Positions 1 through 7,463 of a stretch of DNA of 64,000 nt are shown here, one piece after another. The notes beneath the pieces are model-generated. The model worked only from the letters and a program-made list of their open reading frames with translations, had not been told where the DNA came from and did not search any database. The translations under genes and the position numbers were made by a program. Origin of the DNA: an uncultured bacterium. GTDB taxonomy: Bacteria > Verrucomicrobiota > Lentisphaeria > Victivallales > UBA1829. Numbering within the stretch: the first letter of the stretch is position 1; every line of letters starts with the position of its first letter. The DNA lies in assembly GCA_902774245.1 (NCBI GenBank), contig CACYHQ010000009.1, positions 1 to 64,000 on the forward strand, in the 5' to 3' direction.

Positions 1-2712
1 GGTCGCATTGGCGCTCCACCAGTCGTTCGTGCCGTTCATCCAGTAGCCGTGCGCATAGTTGCCGGTCACATAGGACTGCGTTTCTTCATCCCATTTCTTT
101 GTCCAGACGAACATGACGTCCGACACGCCGTTGCCGTCGCGGTCGCCCTTCGCGACTGTCGTTGTCGGGGTCGGCGGATTCGGATTATCTTCGATTGTAA
201 CGAGCAGGGAATAATCGCCGGCGGTCATGCTCAGCGTGTACAGGTCATTTCCGATCGCGACGGAGGAGCCGAGGGAGAGGGTGCCGAGTTCAGCACCGGA
301 GGTGTTCACCACGGTGATGGTCTGGTCGAAATCGGAAGCCCATTCGATCAGCTGGTAGGTGCCGTGCGCCTGGGAATCGTCGACCGTGAGCGTGCAGAGA
401 TAATAGATCGATTCACCGGAGTGCATGTTTATGGCGGAGTACGACTGCTCGTCGACGAGGAATTCGCTCCCCGGCGCGACCGCCGAGATGTCGAGGTCAA
501 GCGTGCCGCCGTAGAAGGTGAGTTCGGATGCTTCGCGCAGGACGCCGGTCAGGACGCCGCCCGCGCTGACATTGATGTGCTGGACCGAGCCGCCGGACTC
601 CACGTTCAGGATGCCGCCGTCCTCCAGGGTTACACGGGAGACACATGCGCCGTTGAACGCATAAACTTCTCCGTCGTTGACTCTGCCTGTCTCGAACGTG
701 CCGTCGCTCAGCACGTCCACGCGGCCGCCTTCGGAGACGTACGCGCCGACCAGATAGGCGCTTTCATGCACAATGACCTGGCCGCCGTTCTTCACGATGG
801 TGTTGCTGGATACCGTGCTTCCCTTCGACGCCTGGTATGCCCAGCCGTATTGTTCCAGGATGAACTGGCCGCCGTTCACGACCACGTTGCCTGCCATGAC
901 GTCTTCGAGGACGGACGCCATGCCGCCTTCTTCGATGGTGATGCCCTTGACCTTGCCGCCGGAGGAAACGACCATTTCTCCGCCGGCTTTGACCAGGGTA
1001 TTGCTCGCTTTGCCGTCGTCCTCAATGATAAGAAGCCCTTCCACGTCGACGGTCGCGCCGACCGCGGACGAGCCGGAGGTGATGGTCTTCGTCCCGCTCG
1101 TCACGGTGCCCATGAAGACGTTTCCGGAACTGCCGTTTACGACCAGCACGCTCAGTGTATCGTCGGTCAGCTTCAGTCCGTACAGCTTGCCGTTGTAGCC
1201 CACGGCGTCTCCGTCGACGGTGATCGTGCCGAGTTCGGTCCCGGCGGAATCCTTCACCGTGAGAGCCTTGTTGAATCCGGCCGCGCCGCCCGCGAGCTTG
1301 TAGGAGCCGACGGACTGCGTGCCGTCCACCGTGAGCGAGTAGTTCGGCGTGCCGCTTATGAGGGAGAGGTTGCTCAGCAGCGCGCCGGCCGCGCCGGCCG
1401 AGGTCCGATGGAGGTCGAAGTCGACGGTCGCGCCTGCGGCGGCGGAGACGACCGCGCCGTTCAGGATGTCGTATCGTCCGGTGACGATGCCGCCGGAGGA
1501 AATCATGACCGATGCGCCGGAGCTGACGCGGGGATCCCGGAGAACGCCCTCGACGTTCATGACGCCGGTTGCGACATCCGCGCTGATGCCGATGGACGCT
1601 CCCGAGCCGAGGTTGAATGTTCCGCCTTCTTTGAGGTAGACCCAATCGATCTTGCCTGCGTTCACGTCCAGGACGCCGCCGTAGAGAAATGCATCGATGT
1701 ACGTGCCGGATGCCCTGGTGACTACAGCCGTACCGCCGGAGGACATGACGAATGAGGCGCGATTGCTGTCGGATGCCTGAATTGCCGTGCCGGAGAAGAA
1801 ACCGCCGCTGGAAACATCGGCGGATCCGCCGGCCAAATTGCAGTTGATGGCGTTTCCCCGCACATCGACAGCCCCATGGAAAGTCACGTCGTATGCCGTG
1901 CCGCCGGCCGCGATGGTTTCGGAACCGTAGACAACACCTCTGCTCTGCGTGCCGCCGTTGAGGATCTCCAGGTAGCCTCCGCCATCATATTGTACCGTCA
2001 GATCTTTGACGAGGCCATTATTCCCCACGCGGACACCATGGGAAACATTGCCGCCCGAAATCACGCCGTACTCTTCAACCCAGACGATACCGGAGCTGCT
2101 GCGCATGTACAGGTTTTCCACGACGCCGGGATTCTGGGCGTTTTCGCCCCTGACCAGCATGCTGCCGCCGGACATGGTCACACTGAATGCATAAGCACTG
2201 TCGATCAGGATATAACCGTCTGTCATATTGATGCCGTACACTTCCGTACCGGAATAAGCGAGCAGTTTGCCGCCGTTGATTGTCGTATTGCTGCAGGCGG
2301 CAAACTTTTCCAGCGTCACAACGCCGTCGGAATTGATCATAGTATCCCTCACATCGCCTCGGGAGACGAGCCCGCTGGTCTGATGGACATAGCCGGACAG
2401 TGCCATGCTGCCGCCGTTGTTGACGACAGCGGAGGAGATGGTAGCGCCGATTCCGCTGATGATGCCGCCGTTGAAAACCTGCGGCTTGTAGGATTCTCCT
2501 GTATTGACGTGCAGGATGCCGCCGGAAGAGACCATAGCGACTGCGTCAAATCCGTCGAACAGGACATATTCCTCGCCGCCGTCATGGATGACCGCACTGA
2601 TTACGGCGCCGTTTTTATTGACATACACTTTGCCGGTGTTCAGGATTTCGGGAGAATCCAGATGTTCTCCATTGTTGACGTAGACGGTGCCGCTGGAAAT
2701 GACAGTACCCAT
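1..2712 (-). CDS. AIDA-like beta-solenoid repeat surface protein (partial, 3' end beyond the left edge)
   Basis: The minus strand is open for 904 codons from the ATG at 2712 to position 1 without a stop. The translation starts MGTVISSGTVYVNNGE and consists of degenerate repeats rich in Gly, Ser, Val and Asn, such as VISSGGIV, VVNGGQF, VSEGGRVDV and LEDGGILNV. This is the AIDA-I/autotransporter passenger pattern that folds as a right-handed beta-solenoid. Near the visible end is KGDRDGNGVSDVMFVWT, an FG-GAP/EF-hand-like calcium loop, suggesting a beta-propeller or anchoring domain beyond the edge. AAAGGA lies 8 nt before the start, and a TTGCAT-17-TATATT promoter is upstream. No classical signal peptide follows this ATG, so secretion is unclear. 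Many copies of such proteins are known in Lentisphaerota. The role is probably adhesion or a surface layer, but this is inference. Confidence 0.8.
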   Translation of the reverse strand, partial: MGTVISSGTVYVNNGEHLDSPEILNTGKVYVNKNGAVISAVIHDGGEEYVLFDGFDAVAMVSSGGILHVNTGESYKPQVFNGGIISGIGATISSAVVNNGGSMALSGYVHQTSGLVSRGDVRDTMINSDGVVTLEKFAACSNTTINGGKLLAYSGTEVYGINMTDGYILIDSAYAFSVTMSGGSMLVRGENAQNPGVVENLYMRSSSGIVWVEEYGVISGGNVSHGVRVGNNGLVKDLTVQYDGGGYLEILNGGTQSRGVVYGSETIAAGGTAYDVTFHGAVDVRGNAINCNLAGGSADVSSGGFFSGTAIQASDSNRASFVMSSGGTAVVTRASGTYIDAFLYGGVLDVNAGKIDWVYLKEGGTFNLGSGASIGISADVATGVMNVEGVLRDPRVSSGASVMISSGGIVTGRYDILNGAVVSAAAGATVDFDLHRTSAGAAGALLSNLSLISGTPNYSLTVDGTQSVGSYKLAGGAAGFNKALTVKDSAGTELGTITVDGDAVGYNGKLYGLKLTDDTLSVLVVNGSSGNVFMGTVTSGTKTITSGSSAVGATVDVEGLLIIEDDGKASNTLVKAGGEMVVSSGGKVKGITIEEGGMASVLEDVMAGNVVVNGGQFILEQYGWAYQASKGSTVSSNTIVKNGGQVIVHESAYLVGAYVSEGGRVDVLSDGTFETGRVNDGEVYAFNGACVSRVTLEDGGILNVESGGSVQHINVSAGGVLTGVLREASELTFYGGTLDLDISAVAPGSEFLVDEQSYSAINMHSGESIYYLCTLTVDDSQAHGTYQLIEWASDFDQTITVVNTSGAELGTLSLGSSVAIGNDLYTLSMTAGDYSLLVTIEDNPNPPTPTTTVAKGDRDGNGVSDVMFVWTKKWDEETQSYVTGNYAHGYWMNGTNDWWSANAT

Positions 2713-2788
2713 GGTGTGATCCTTTCGTGAGGTTAAGGATGGTTGTTATGTTGCATTTGGAAAATGACTGATTCTAAAAATCCGCTGT

Positions 2789-2817
2789 AATATATCACGC
2801 TGAAATAATAAATGCAA
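2789..2817 (-). promoter_or_regulatory. Promoter of the AIDA-like gene
   Basis: Read on the minus strand: TTGCAT (2812-2817), 17 nt, TATATT (2789-2794), followed by about 75 nt of AT-rich leader to the ATG at 2712. The same -10 hexamer recurs before many genes in the window. Nothing else is visible in the 207 bp gap between 2712 and the toxin gene. Confidence 0.6.
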
Positions 2818-2919
2818 ATCGGCTTTTTCAAAAAAACGAAGGAAATGCATTACTTTTTTGATGATGCGTCAAGGGCGAGGCGCGCGGAGACAGTATTCGA
2901 GGTGGATTGGATGAAATAA

Positions 2920-3192
2920 TCAGCGGTAAATATCCCTGCGGCGGCCGACTTTGAGCGCAAGAACGACAAGTCTGTCATCCTGAATTGCGCAGATGATCCG
3001 GTAGTCTTCTATGCGATATCGCCACAATCCGGCAAAATTCGCCTGAAGGGCCTTCCCGAAACGGCGCGGATCAAGCTCCGTTTCGATCTTCTCCTTGAGG
3101 AACAGCAAAATCATTTTTCTGACCTCGGGCGCGAGCTTGCGGAGTTCCTTTGCCGCCCGCACGTCGAATTCAACGCGCCATTTCGGATTCAT
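2920..3192 (-). CDS. RelE/ParE-family toxin
   Basis: A 90-residue protein with the RelE-fold pattern: WRVEFDVRAAKELRKLAP at the N terminus, then RRFGKALQANFAGLWRYRIEDYRII, and VVLALKVGRRRDIYR at the C terminus. RelE toxins are ribosome-dependent mRNA endonucleases; ParE relatives act on gyrase, and sequence alone does not separate the two. The Arg-rich C-terminal strand and the GLWRYRIEDYRI core are typical of the RelE branch. The start overlaps the end of the upstream antitoxin gene by 23 bp, the usual toxin-antitoxin arrangement. Length is normal for the family. Confidence 0.85.
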   Translation of the reverse strand: MNPKWRVEFDVRAAKELRKLAPEVRKMILLFLKEKIETELDPRRFGKALQANFAGLWRYRIEDYRIICAIQDDRLVVLALKVGRRRDIYR

Positions 3193-3409
3193 TCAGCAGC
3201 TCATCCAGAGAAATGGTTTTTCCTCGCGTACGGTAACGTTCTTCGGCGAGATAGGCGTCTTCCATTTCCTCCAGGTGTTCTTCCAGCGCCTGACGGATAT
3301 AGAAAGATTTGGTCCGACCTGTTTTTTTCGCGAGGAAAGCCAGTCGGGTTTCCATCTGCAAAAAACAGAGAAAGTCAAGAGGATATCGAATAGATTTCAA
3401 AAAAAACAT
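3170..3409 (-). CDS. Ribbon-helix-helix antitoxin (RelB/DUF6290-like)
   Basis: A small protein that precedes and overlaps the RelE-like toxin. The core LAKKTGRTKSFYIRQALEEH followed by LEEMEDAYLAEERY is the ribbon-helix-helix DNA-binding and toxin-wrapping pattern of RelB-type antitoxins, and ISLDELLNE is the usual C-terminal tail. Two starts are possible: ATG at 3409 (79 aa), which keeps a short beta-strand region before the first helix, or ATG at 3355 (61 aa), which would lose it. I prefer 3409 because the strand contacts DNA in this family. Neither start has a strong ribosome binding site. The protein would neutralise the toxin and repress its own promoter. Confidence 0.7.
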   Translation of the reverse strand: MFFLKSIRYPLDFLCFLQMETRLAFLAKKTGRTKSFYIRQALEEHLEEMEDAYLAEERYRTRGKTISLDELLNESEMAR

Positions 3410-3428
3410 CCGGTCAAAATCTTTGCCC

Positions 3429-3457
3429 TTGACGTTTCGCGTGCGAGGCTGTATATT
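3429..3457 (+). promoter_or_regulatory. Promoter of the pyrK-pyrD operon
   Basis: TTGACG (3429-3434), 17 nt, TATATT (3452-3457), predicting transcription from about 3464 and a 75 nt leader before pyrK. It lies between the divergent antitoxin gene and pyrK. Confidence 0.65.
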
Positions 3458-3538
3458 ATTCACGCATTTTCTAAATAACAACGCAACGGTCCGGCGGGAT
3501 GCGAACAAGATTTCGCCGGACAGGAGACTGCATGTTTT

Positions 3539-4327
3539 ATGAATGATTTTCCGTGTACGATCCTCCGGTGCGGCGTCCTGCATGGGGCGTACCACCGGAT
3601 CGTGTTTCACGCGCCGCATGTGGCCGCCGAGGCGAAGCCGGGGCAGTTCGTGCATGTCCGCATCGGCGAGGCGCTCGACCACATCCTGCGGCGTCCGTTC
3701 AGCATCTGCGACGCGGACGCGGCGACGGGCGAGCTGACGCTGGTGTTCAAGGTGGTCGGGGCAGGGACGGAACGTCTGGCGCAGATGAAACCGGGCGAAT
3801 CCTGCAAGATCCTCGGTCCGCTTGGCACGAGCTACACCGTGCCCGATGAAAAGACGTTCCCGGTGATCGCGGCGGGCGGCTACGGTTCCGCCTCGACGTT
3901 GTTCCTGGCGAAGAAATCGCCGCGTCCGGGCATCCTGTTCCTCGGCGCGCGCACGGAATCCGATTTCATCCTGATCGACGAATACAAGGCGCTCGGCTGG
4001 CGCGTGGAGACCGCCACGAACGATGGTTCGAGCGGGTTCAAGGGGTTCGTGACAGAGCTGATGGAGGCGAAAAAAGACGATTTCCCGGCGGGGGCCATGG
4101 TGTACGGCTGCGGCCCGGCGCCGATGCTGTACGCGCTGGCGAAAACAACCGCGAAGCTCGGATTGAAGTGCGAGGTCAGCATGGATCAGCACATGGGATG
4201 CGGCGTGGGTGCGTGTTTCGCCTGCGTGATCAAGGTGGTGGACAAGAGTTCGCCGGACGGCTGGCGGTATTCGCGCAGCTGCAAAGAGGGCGTGGTCTAT
4301 CCCGCTACGGAGATGTATCATGGCTGA
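3539..4327 (+). CDS. pyrK: Dihydroorotate dehydrogenase B, electron transfer subunit
   Basis: A 262-residue ferredoxin-reductase-like protein that passes electrons from the class 1B dihydroorotate dehydrogenase to NAD in pyrimidine synthesis. An N-terminal FAD-binding barrel carries RRPFSI, the FAD motif. A nucleotide-binding half has VIAAGGYGSA and VYGCGPAPM. A C-terminal [2Fe-2S] cluster region, MGCGVGACFACVIKV plus a later SRSCKEG, supplies the four cysteines expected of PyrK. The stop overlaps the pyrD start by 8 bp, so the two subunits are translationally coupled, as expected for a stable heterotetramer. Length fits the family. Confidence 0.95.
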   Translation: MNDFPCTILRCGVLHGAYHRIVFHAPHVAAEAKPGQFVHVRIGEALDHILRRPFSICDADAATGELTLVFKVVGAGTERLAQMKPGESCKILGPLGTSYTVPDEKTFPVIAAGGYGSASTLFLAKKSPRPGILFLGARTESDFILIDEYKALGWRVETATNDGSSGFKGFVTELMEAKKDDFPAGAMVYGCGPAPMLYALAKTTAKLGLKCEVSMDQHMGCGVGACFACVIKVVDKSSPDGWRYSRSCKEGVVYPATEMYHG

Positions 4328-5243
4328 TCTGAACGTAAAACTCGGTCCGCTCCCGCTGAAGAATCCGGTCATGACCGCGTCCGGCACGTTCGGATACGGC
4401 GAGGAATACGAGGACTTTTTCCCGGTCGAGAAGCTCGGCGCGGTGGTCGTGAAGGGCATCGCTCCGTGGCCGTCGCACGGCAATCCGACGCCGCGAGTGG
4501 CGGAAGTGACCGGCGGTATGCTGAACGCCATCGGGCTGCAGGGGCCGGGCATCGACGCGTTCCTGACGGGGGACCACTACCTGCCGCGCCTGAAGAAGAC
4601 GAAGGCGACCGTGATCGTGAACATCTGGGGCAAGAAGCCGGAGGACTACGCGTATGTGGCGGAACGCCTCGAAGCCGAACGCGACGCCGTCGCCGCGCTC
4701 GAGATCAACGTGTCGTGTCCCAACGTGAAGGAGGGCGGGCTGTCGTTCGGCACCGACCCGAAGGCGCTCGCCGGAGTCGTTGCCGCGGTCCGCAAGGCCA
4801 CGACCATCCCGCTGATCACCAAGCTCAGCCCGAACGTGTCGCGCATCGCGGATTTCGCGCTCGCCGCACAGGATGCCGGCAGCGACATCCTGAGCCTCAT
4901 CAACACTATCCCGGCGATGGCGATCGACGTGGAGACGCGCCGTCCGAAGATCGCGAATGTCACGGGCGGCATGAGCGGCCCCGCGGTCAAGCCGGTCGCC
5001 GTCAAGCTTGTCTACGAGGCGTCGAAAGCCGTCTCCATCCCGATCATCGGCATGGGCGGCATCATGAACGGCCCGGACGCGGTCGAGTTCCTGCTCGCCG
5101 GAGCGTCCGCTGTGGCGGTCGGCACGGCCATCTTCGCCGATCCGCGCGCTCCGCTCCGCGTGATCGAGGAGCTGGAAGCCTACCTGGATTCGCACGGGAT
5201 CGCGTCCGTGTCGGAACTGGTCGGGCGGGTCCGGCTGGACTGA
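4320..5243 (+). CDS. pyrD: Dihydroorotate dehydrogenase B, catalytic subunit
   Basis: A 307-residue FMN-binding TIM barrel oxidising dihydroorotate to orotate, the fourth step of UMP synthesis. NVKLGPLPLKNPVMTASGTFG at the N terminus is characteristic (first strand and FMN contact), EINVSCPNVKEGG carries the class 1 active-site cysteine, and IPIIGMGGIMNGPDAVEFLLAGA forms the phosphate-binding loops. The preceding pyrK overlaps it, confirming class 1B. The next gene follows after 21 bp and is probably co-transcribed. Confidence 0.95.
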   Translation: MADLNVKLGPLPLKNPVMTASGTFGYGEEYEDFFPVEKLGAVVVKGIAPWPSHGNPTPRVAEVTGGMLNAIGLQGPGIDAFLTGDHYLPRLKKTKATVIVNIWGKKPEDYAYVAERLEAERDAVAALEINVSCPNVKEGGLSFGTDPKALAGVVAAVRKATTIPLITKLSPNVSRIADFALAAQDAGSDILSLINTIPAMAIDVETRRPKIANVTGGMSGPAVKPVAVKLVYEASKAVSIPIIGMGGIMNGPDAVEFLLAGASAVAVGTAIFADPRAPLRVIEELEAYLDSHGIASVSELVGRVRLD

Positions 5244-5264
5244 ACGGAAAGGAGCTCGAAGAGC

Positions 5265-6068
5265 ATGGAATACATCACGCAGATCCAGGAGATCGTGCGG
5301 CTCGCAGGAGCCGAGGCGATGAAATACTTCAACCACATCAAGGAGAACGCCGTTTCCTGCAAGGGCACGCCGAAGGACATCGTGTCCACAGCCGACAAGG
5401 CCGTCGAGACGCTGATCGCCGCCGAGGTCAAAAGAAGGTTCCCCGGACACGGCATGTACGGCGAGGAATACGGCCGCCGCGGCCAGGAATCGCCGTTCTG
5501 CTGGGTGGTCGACCCGATCGACGGCACGCAGTCGTTCGTGCACGGCCATCCGTTCTTCTGCATCTCGATCGCGCTGAAGGAAAACGACACGACCATCGCG
5601 GGCTGCGTCTTCGCGCCGCGCCTCAACATGATGTTTTCCGCCGAACGCGGCAAGGGGGCGTTCGAGGACGGACGCCCGATCCGTGTGTCCGGGTGCGACA
5701 GGCTCTCCTCGGCGGTCGTCGCGACCGGATTCGCCTGCCTGCGCGCCGGACTGAAGAAAAACAACATGCCGATCATCGACCGCGTGTTTCCCATCGCCCA
5801 GGACATCAAGCGTTGCGGTTCGGCCGCGCTCGACCTGTGCTTCGTGGCGGCGGGCCGCGTGGACGTGTACTGGGAAATCGCGCTGAAGGAATACGACGTG
5901 GCGGCGGGCGCGCTGATCGCGTCCGAAGCCGGAGCCGCCGTGCTCGACATGAACGGCGGTACGAACTATCCGTCGGAGGGCATCCTCTGCACGAACGCGC
6001 CGCTCGTGCCGGTCATGCTGGATCATTTCAAGGCGGCGATCGGACACGTCGACCCGACCCCGGCCTGA
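5265..6068 (+). CDS. Inositol monophosphatase family protein
   Basis: A 267-residue member of the Mg2+-dependent, Li+-sensitive phosphatase family (SuhB, inositol-1-phosphatase, CysQ, histidinol phosphatase). Metal-binding motifs are present: GEEYGR, the signature WVVDPIDGTQSFVHG, and the C-terminal ALKEYDVAAGALIASEAGA. GGAAAGGAGCTC sits before the ATG. The substrate cannot be read from sequence; inositol phosphate, a nucleotide phosphate such as PAP, or histidinol phosphate are all possible. Its position after pyrD suggests co-transcription rather than a pyrimidine role. Confidence 0.9.
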   Translation: MEYITQIQEIVRLAGAEAMKYFNHIKENAVSCKGTPKDIVSTADKAVETLIAAEVKRRFPGHGMYGEEYGRRGQESPFCWVVDPIDGTQSFVHGHPFFCISIALKENDTTIAGCVFAPRLNMMFSAERGKGAFEDGRPIRVSGCDRLSSAVVATGFACLRAGLKKNNMPIIDRVFPIAQDIKRCGSAALDLCFVAAGRVDVYWEIALKEYDVAAGALIASEAGAAVLDMNGGTNYPSEGILCTNAPLVPVMLDHFKAAIGHVDPTPA

Positions 6069-6094
6069 ACCTTATTTGAAGCGGAGAACTGATT

Positions 6095-7366
6095 ATGACA
6101 GACGAAGAACAAGCCGCCGTGAGTGCGGAGAATCAACCTGAAAAGACCGTAACGGAAACTCCTGCCGCGGAACCCGACGCCAACAACTTCGGCGAGGACG
6201 CCGCGGACAACTTCGGCGGAGAGGCGGAAGCCGCCGCCGGTTTCGAGGATAATTTCGGGCTGGGCGACCAGCAGCTTTCCGCGGGGACGATCCCGTCTCC
6301 GCCGCCCGTGCCGAAGAAGGAACCCGTGACGCCCGTGACGCCGCGCAACCGCGAGGCGGAATCCCTCTCCGGCGCCGCTTCCGATTCGATTGCAAACGCG
6401 GGTTCTGAGCAGGGGCAGCCAAAACGCAGAAAGACGCGAGAAGAAGACCTTTTCGAGAAGTTCCAGCTGATGCACGTGCCGGAGAAATTCTGCCAGTACA
6501 CGGTGTGGTTCCGGTCCTACCTGTTCCAGCACCCCGACGCGCTGAAGACGCTGGAGCCGATGCTTTGCGACGAGGAGAGCGTGAATGCCGTGCGTCTGGG
6601 CATAAAGCGTCTTGGCGCGTTTCCCTCGCCGGAATTCCGGAATATCCTGTTCTATTACCCGATGGGCATGACGACCGAGTCCGAACGGAAGGACTGGCAG
6701 GAGCACGTGAAGCGCTTCCCCGAGTACGCGAAGCTCACGAAAGGCAACTACCCGTATTTCGATCCGCCGCAATTCTTCTACCGGCACGGCGCGGTCTTCC
6801 TCGATAAGGCCGTGACGGACCGTCTGGAGGGCGGCGTCTTCTACCAGTGCGGCGCGTTCTGCGGAGCGTCCCTGATCGTGATGAACCAGTACAAGCCTGC
6901 GAAGATGTACGCGTTCGAGCCGTCCGAGGGTAATACGGTGTTCCTCCAGCAGAACGTGGCGCGCGCAGGCCTTAAGAACCTCGAGATGTACAACATCTGC
7001 ATCAGCGACCAGATGGGCCGGGTGGTCCTGAATGACCGTAACCGCGAAGGCAAGCCGTGCAAGACGGAAGCGCCTATGGCGAGCCTGGACATCTTCGAAG
7101 AGAAAAAGTCCGTGACGGGACGCGTGGCGTGGATTCAGGCTGATGTGAACGGTCTGAGCCTGCGCGTGGTACGCGGCGCGGAGAAGATCATCAAACGCGA
7201 CAAGCCGCTCATCACGGTGGCCATCTATCACAACCCGGAGGAATTCTTCGGGATCGTCCCTCTGCTGCACGAATGGGTGCCGGAATACAAGTTCATGGTG
7301 CGTCGCTGCCAGTGCAACCCGAGGATCACATACAGCGAGATCACGCTGATCGCATATATCCCCTGA
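6095..7366 (+). CDS. FkbM-family methyltransferase with a disordered N-terminal extension
   Basis: A 423-residue protein. The first 110 residues or so are acidic, then Pro/Thr-rich low complexity (repeated NNFGEDAADNFGGE-like pieces), and probably disordered. The C-terminal half matches the FkbM SAM-methyltransferase fold: GGVFYQCGAFCGASLIVM (glycine-rich SAM loop region), MYAFEPSEGNTVFLQQNVAR (the conserved EPS), MASLDIF, VAWIQADVNGLSLRVVRGAEK (the IKIDVEGAE block) and a C-terminal ITVAIYHNPEEFFGIVPLLHE. FkbM enzymes O-methylate sugars or natural products. The acceptor is unknown here; a surface glycan is a reasonable guess. In IQADVNG the usual EG is NG, which may alter catalysis. Confidence 0.75.
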   Translation: MTDEEQAAVSAENQPEKTVTETPAAEPDANNFGEDAADNFGGEAEAAAGFEDNFGLGDQQLSAGTIPSPPPVPKKEPVTPVTPRNREAESLSGAASDSIANAGSEQGQPKRRKTREEDLFEKFQLMHVPEKFCQYTVWFRSYLFQHPDALKTLEPMLCDEESVNAVRLGIKRLGAFPSPEFRNILFYYPMGMTTESERKDWQEHVKRFPEYAKLTKGNYPYFDPPQFFYRHGAVFLDKAVTDRLEGGVFYQCGAFCGASLIVMNQYKPAKMYAFEPSEGNTVFLQQNVARAGLKNLEMYNICISDQMGRVVLNDRNREGKPCKTEAPMASLDIFEEKKSVTGRVAWIQADVNGLSLRVVRGAEKIIKRDKPLITVAIYHNPEEFFGIVPLLHEWVPEYKFMVRRCQCNPRITYSEITLIAYIP

Positions 7367-7463
7367 GCGGAGATGTCCTCCCCGGAACAGAACGGGAAAA
7401 AAAGAACCGTGTTGTCCTTTTTTGCGGAATCAGCTTCGGAAGTATTGTTTTTCGGAGCGGCGG

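Noticed and set aside
49-1755. Long plus-strand open frame of 568 codons
   Set aside because: It is antisense to the AIDA-like gene, has a His/Asp/Arg/Val-rich composition without any domain, and arises from the GC bias of the third codon position.
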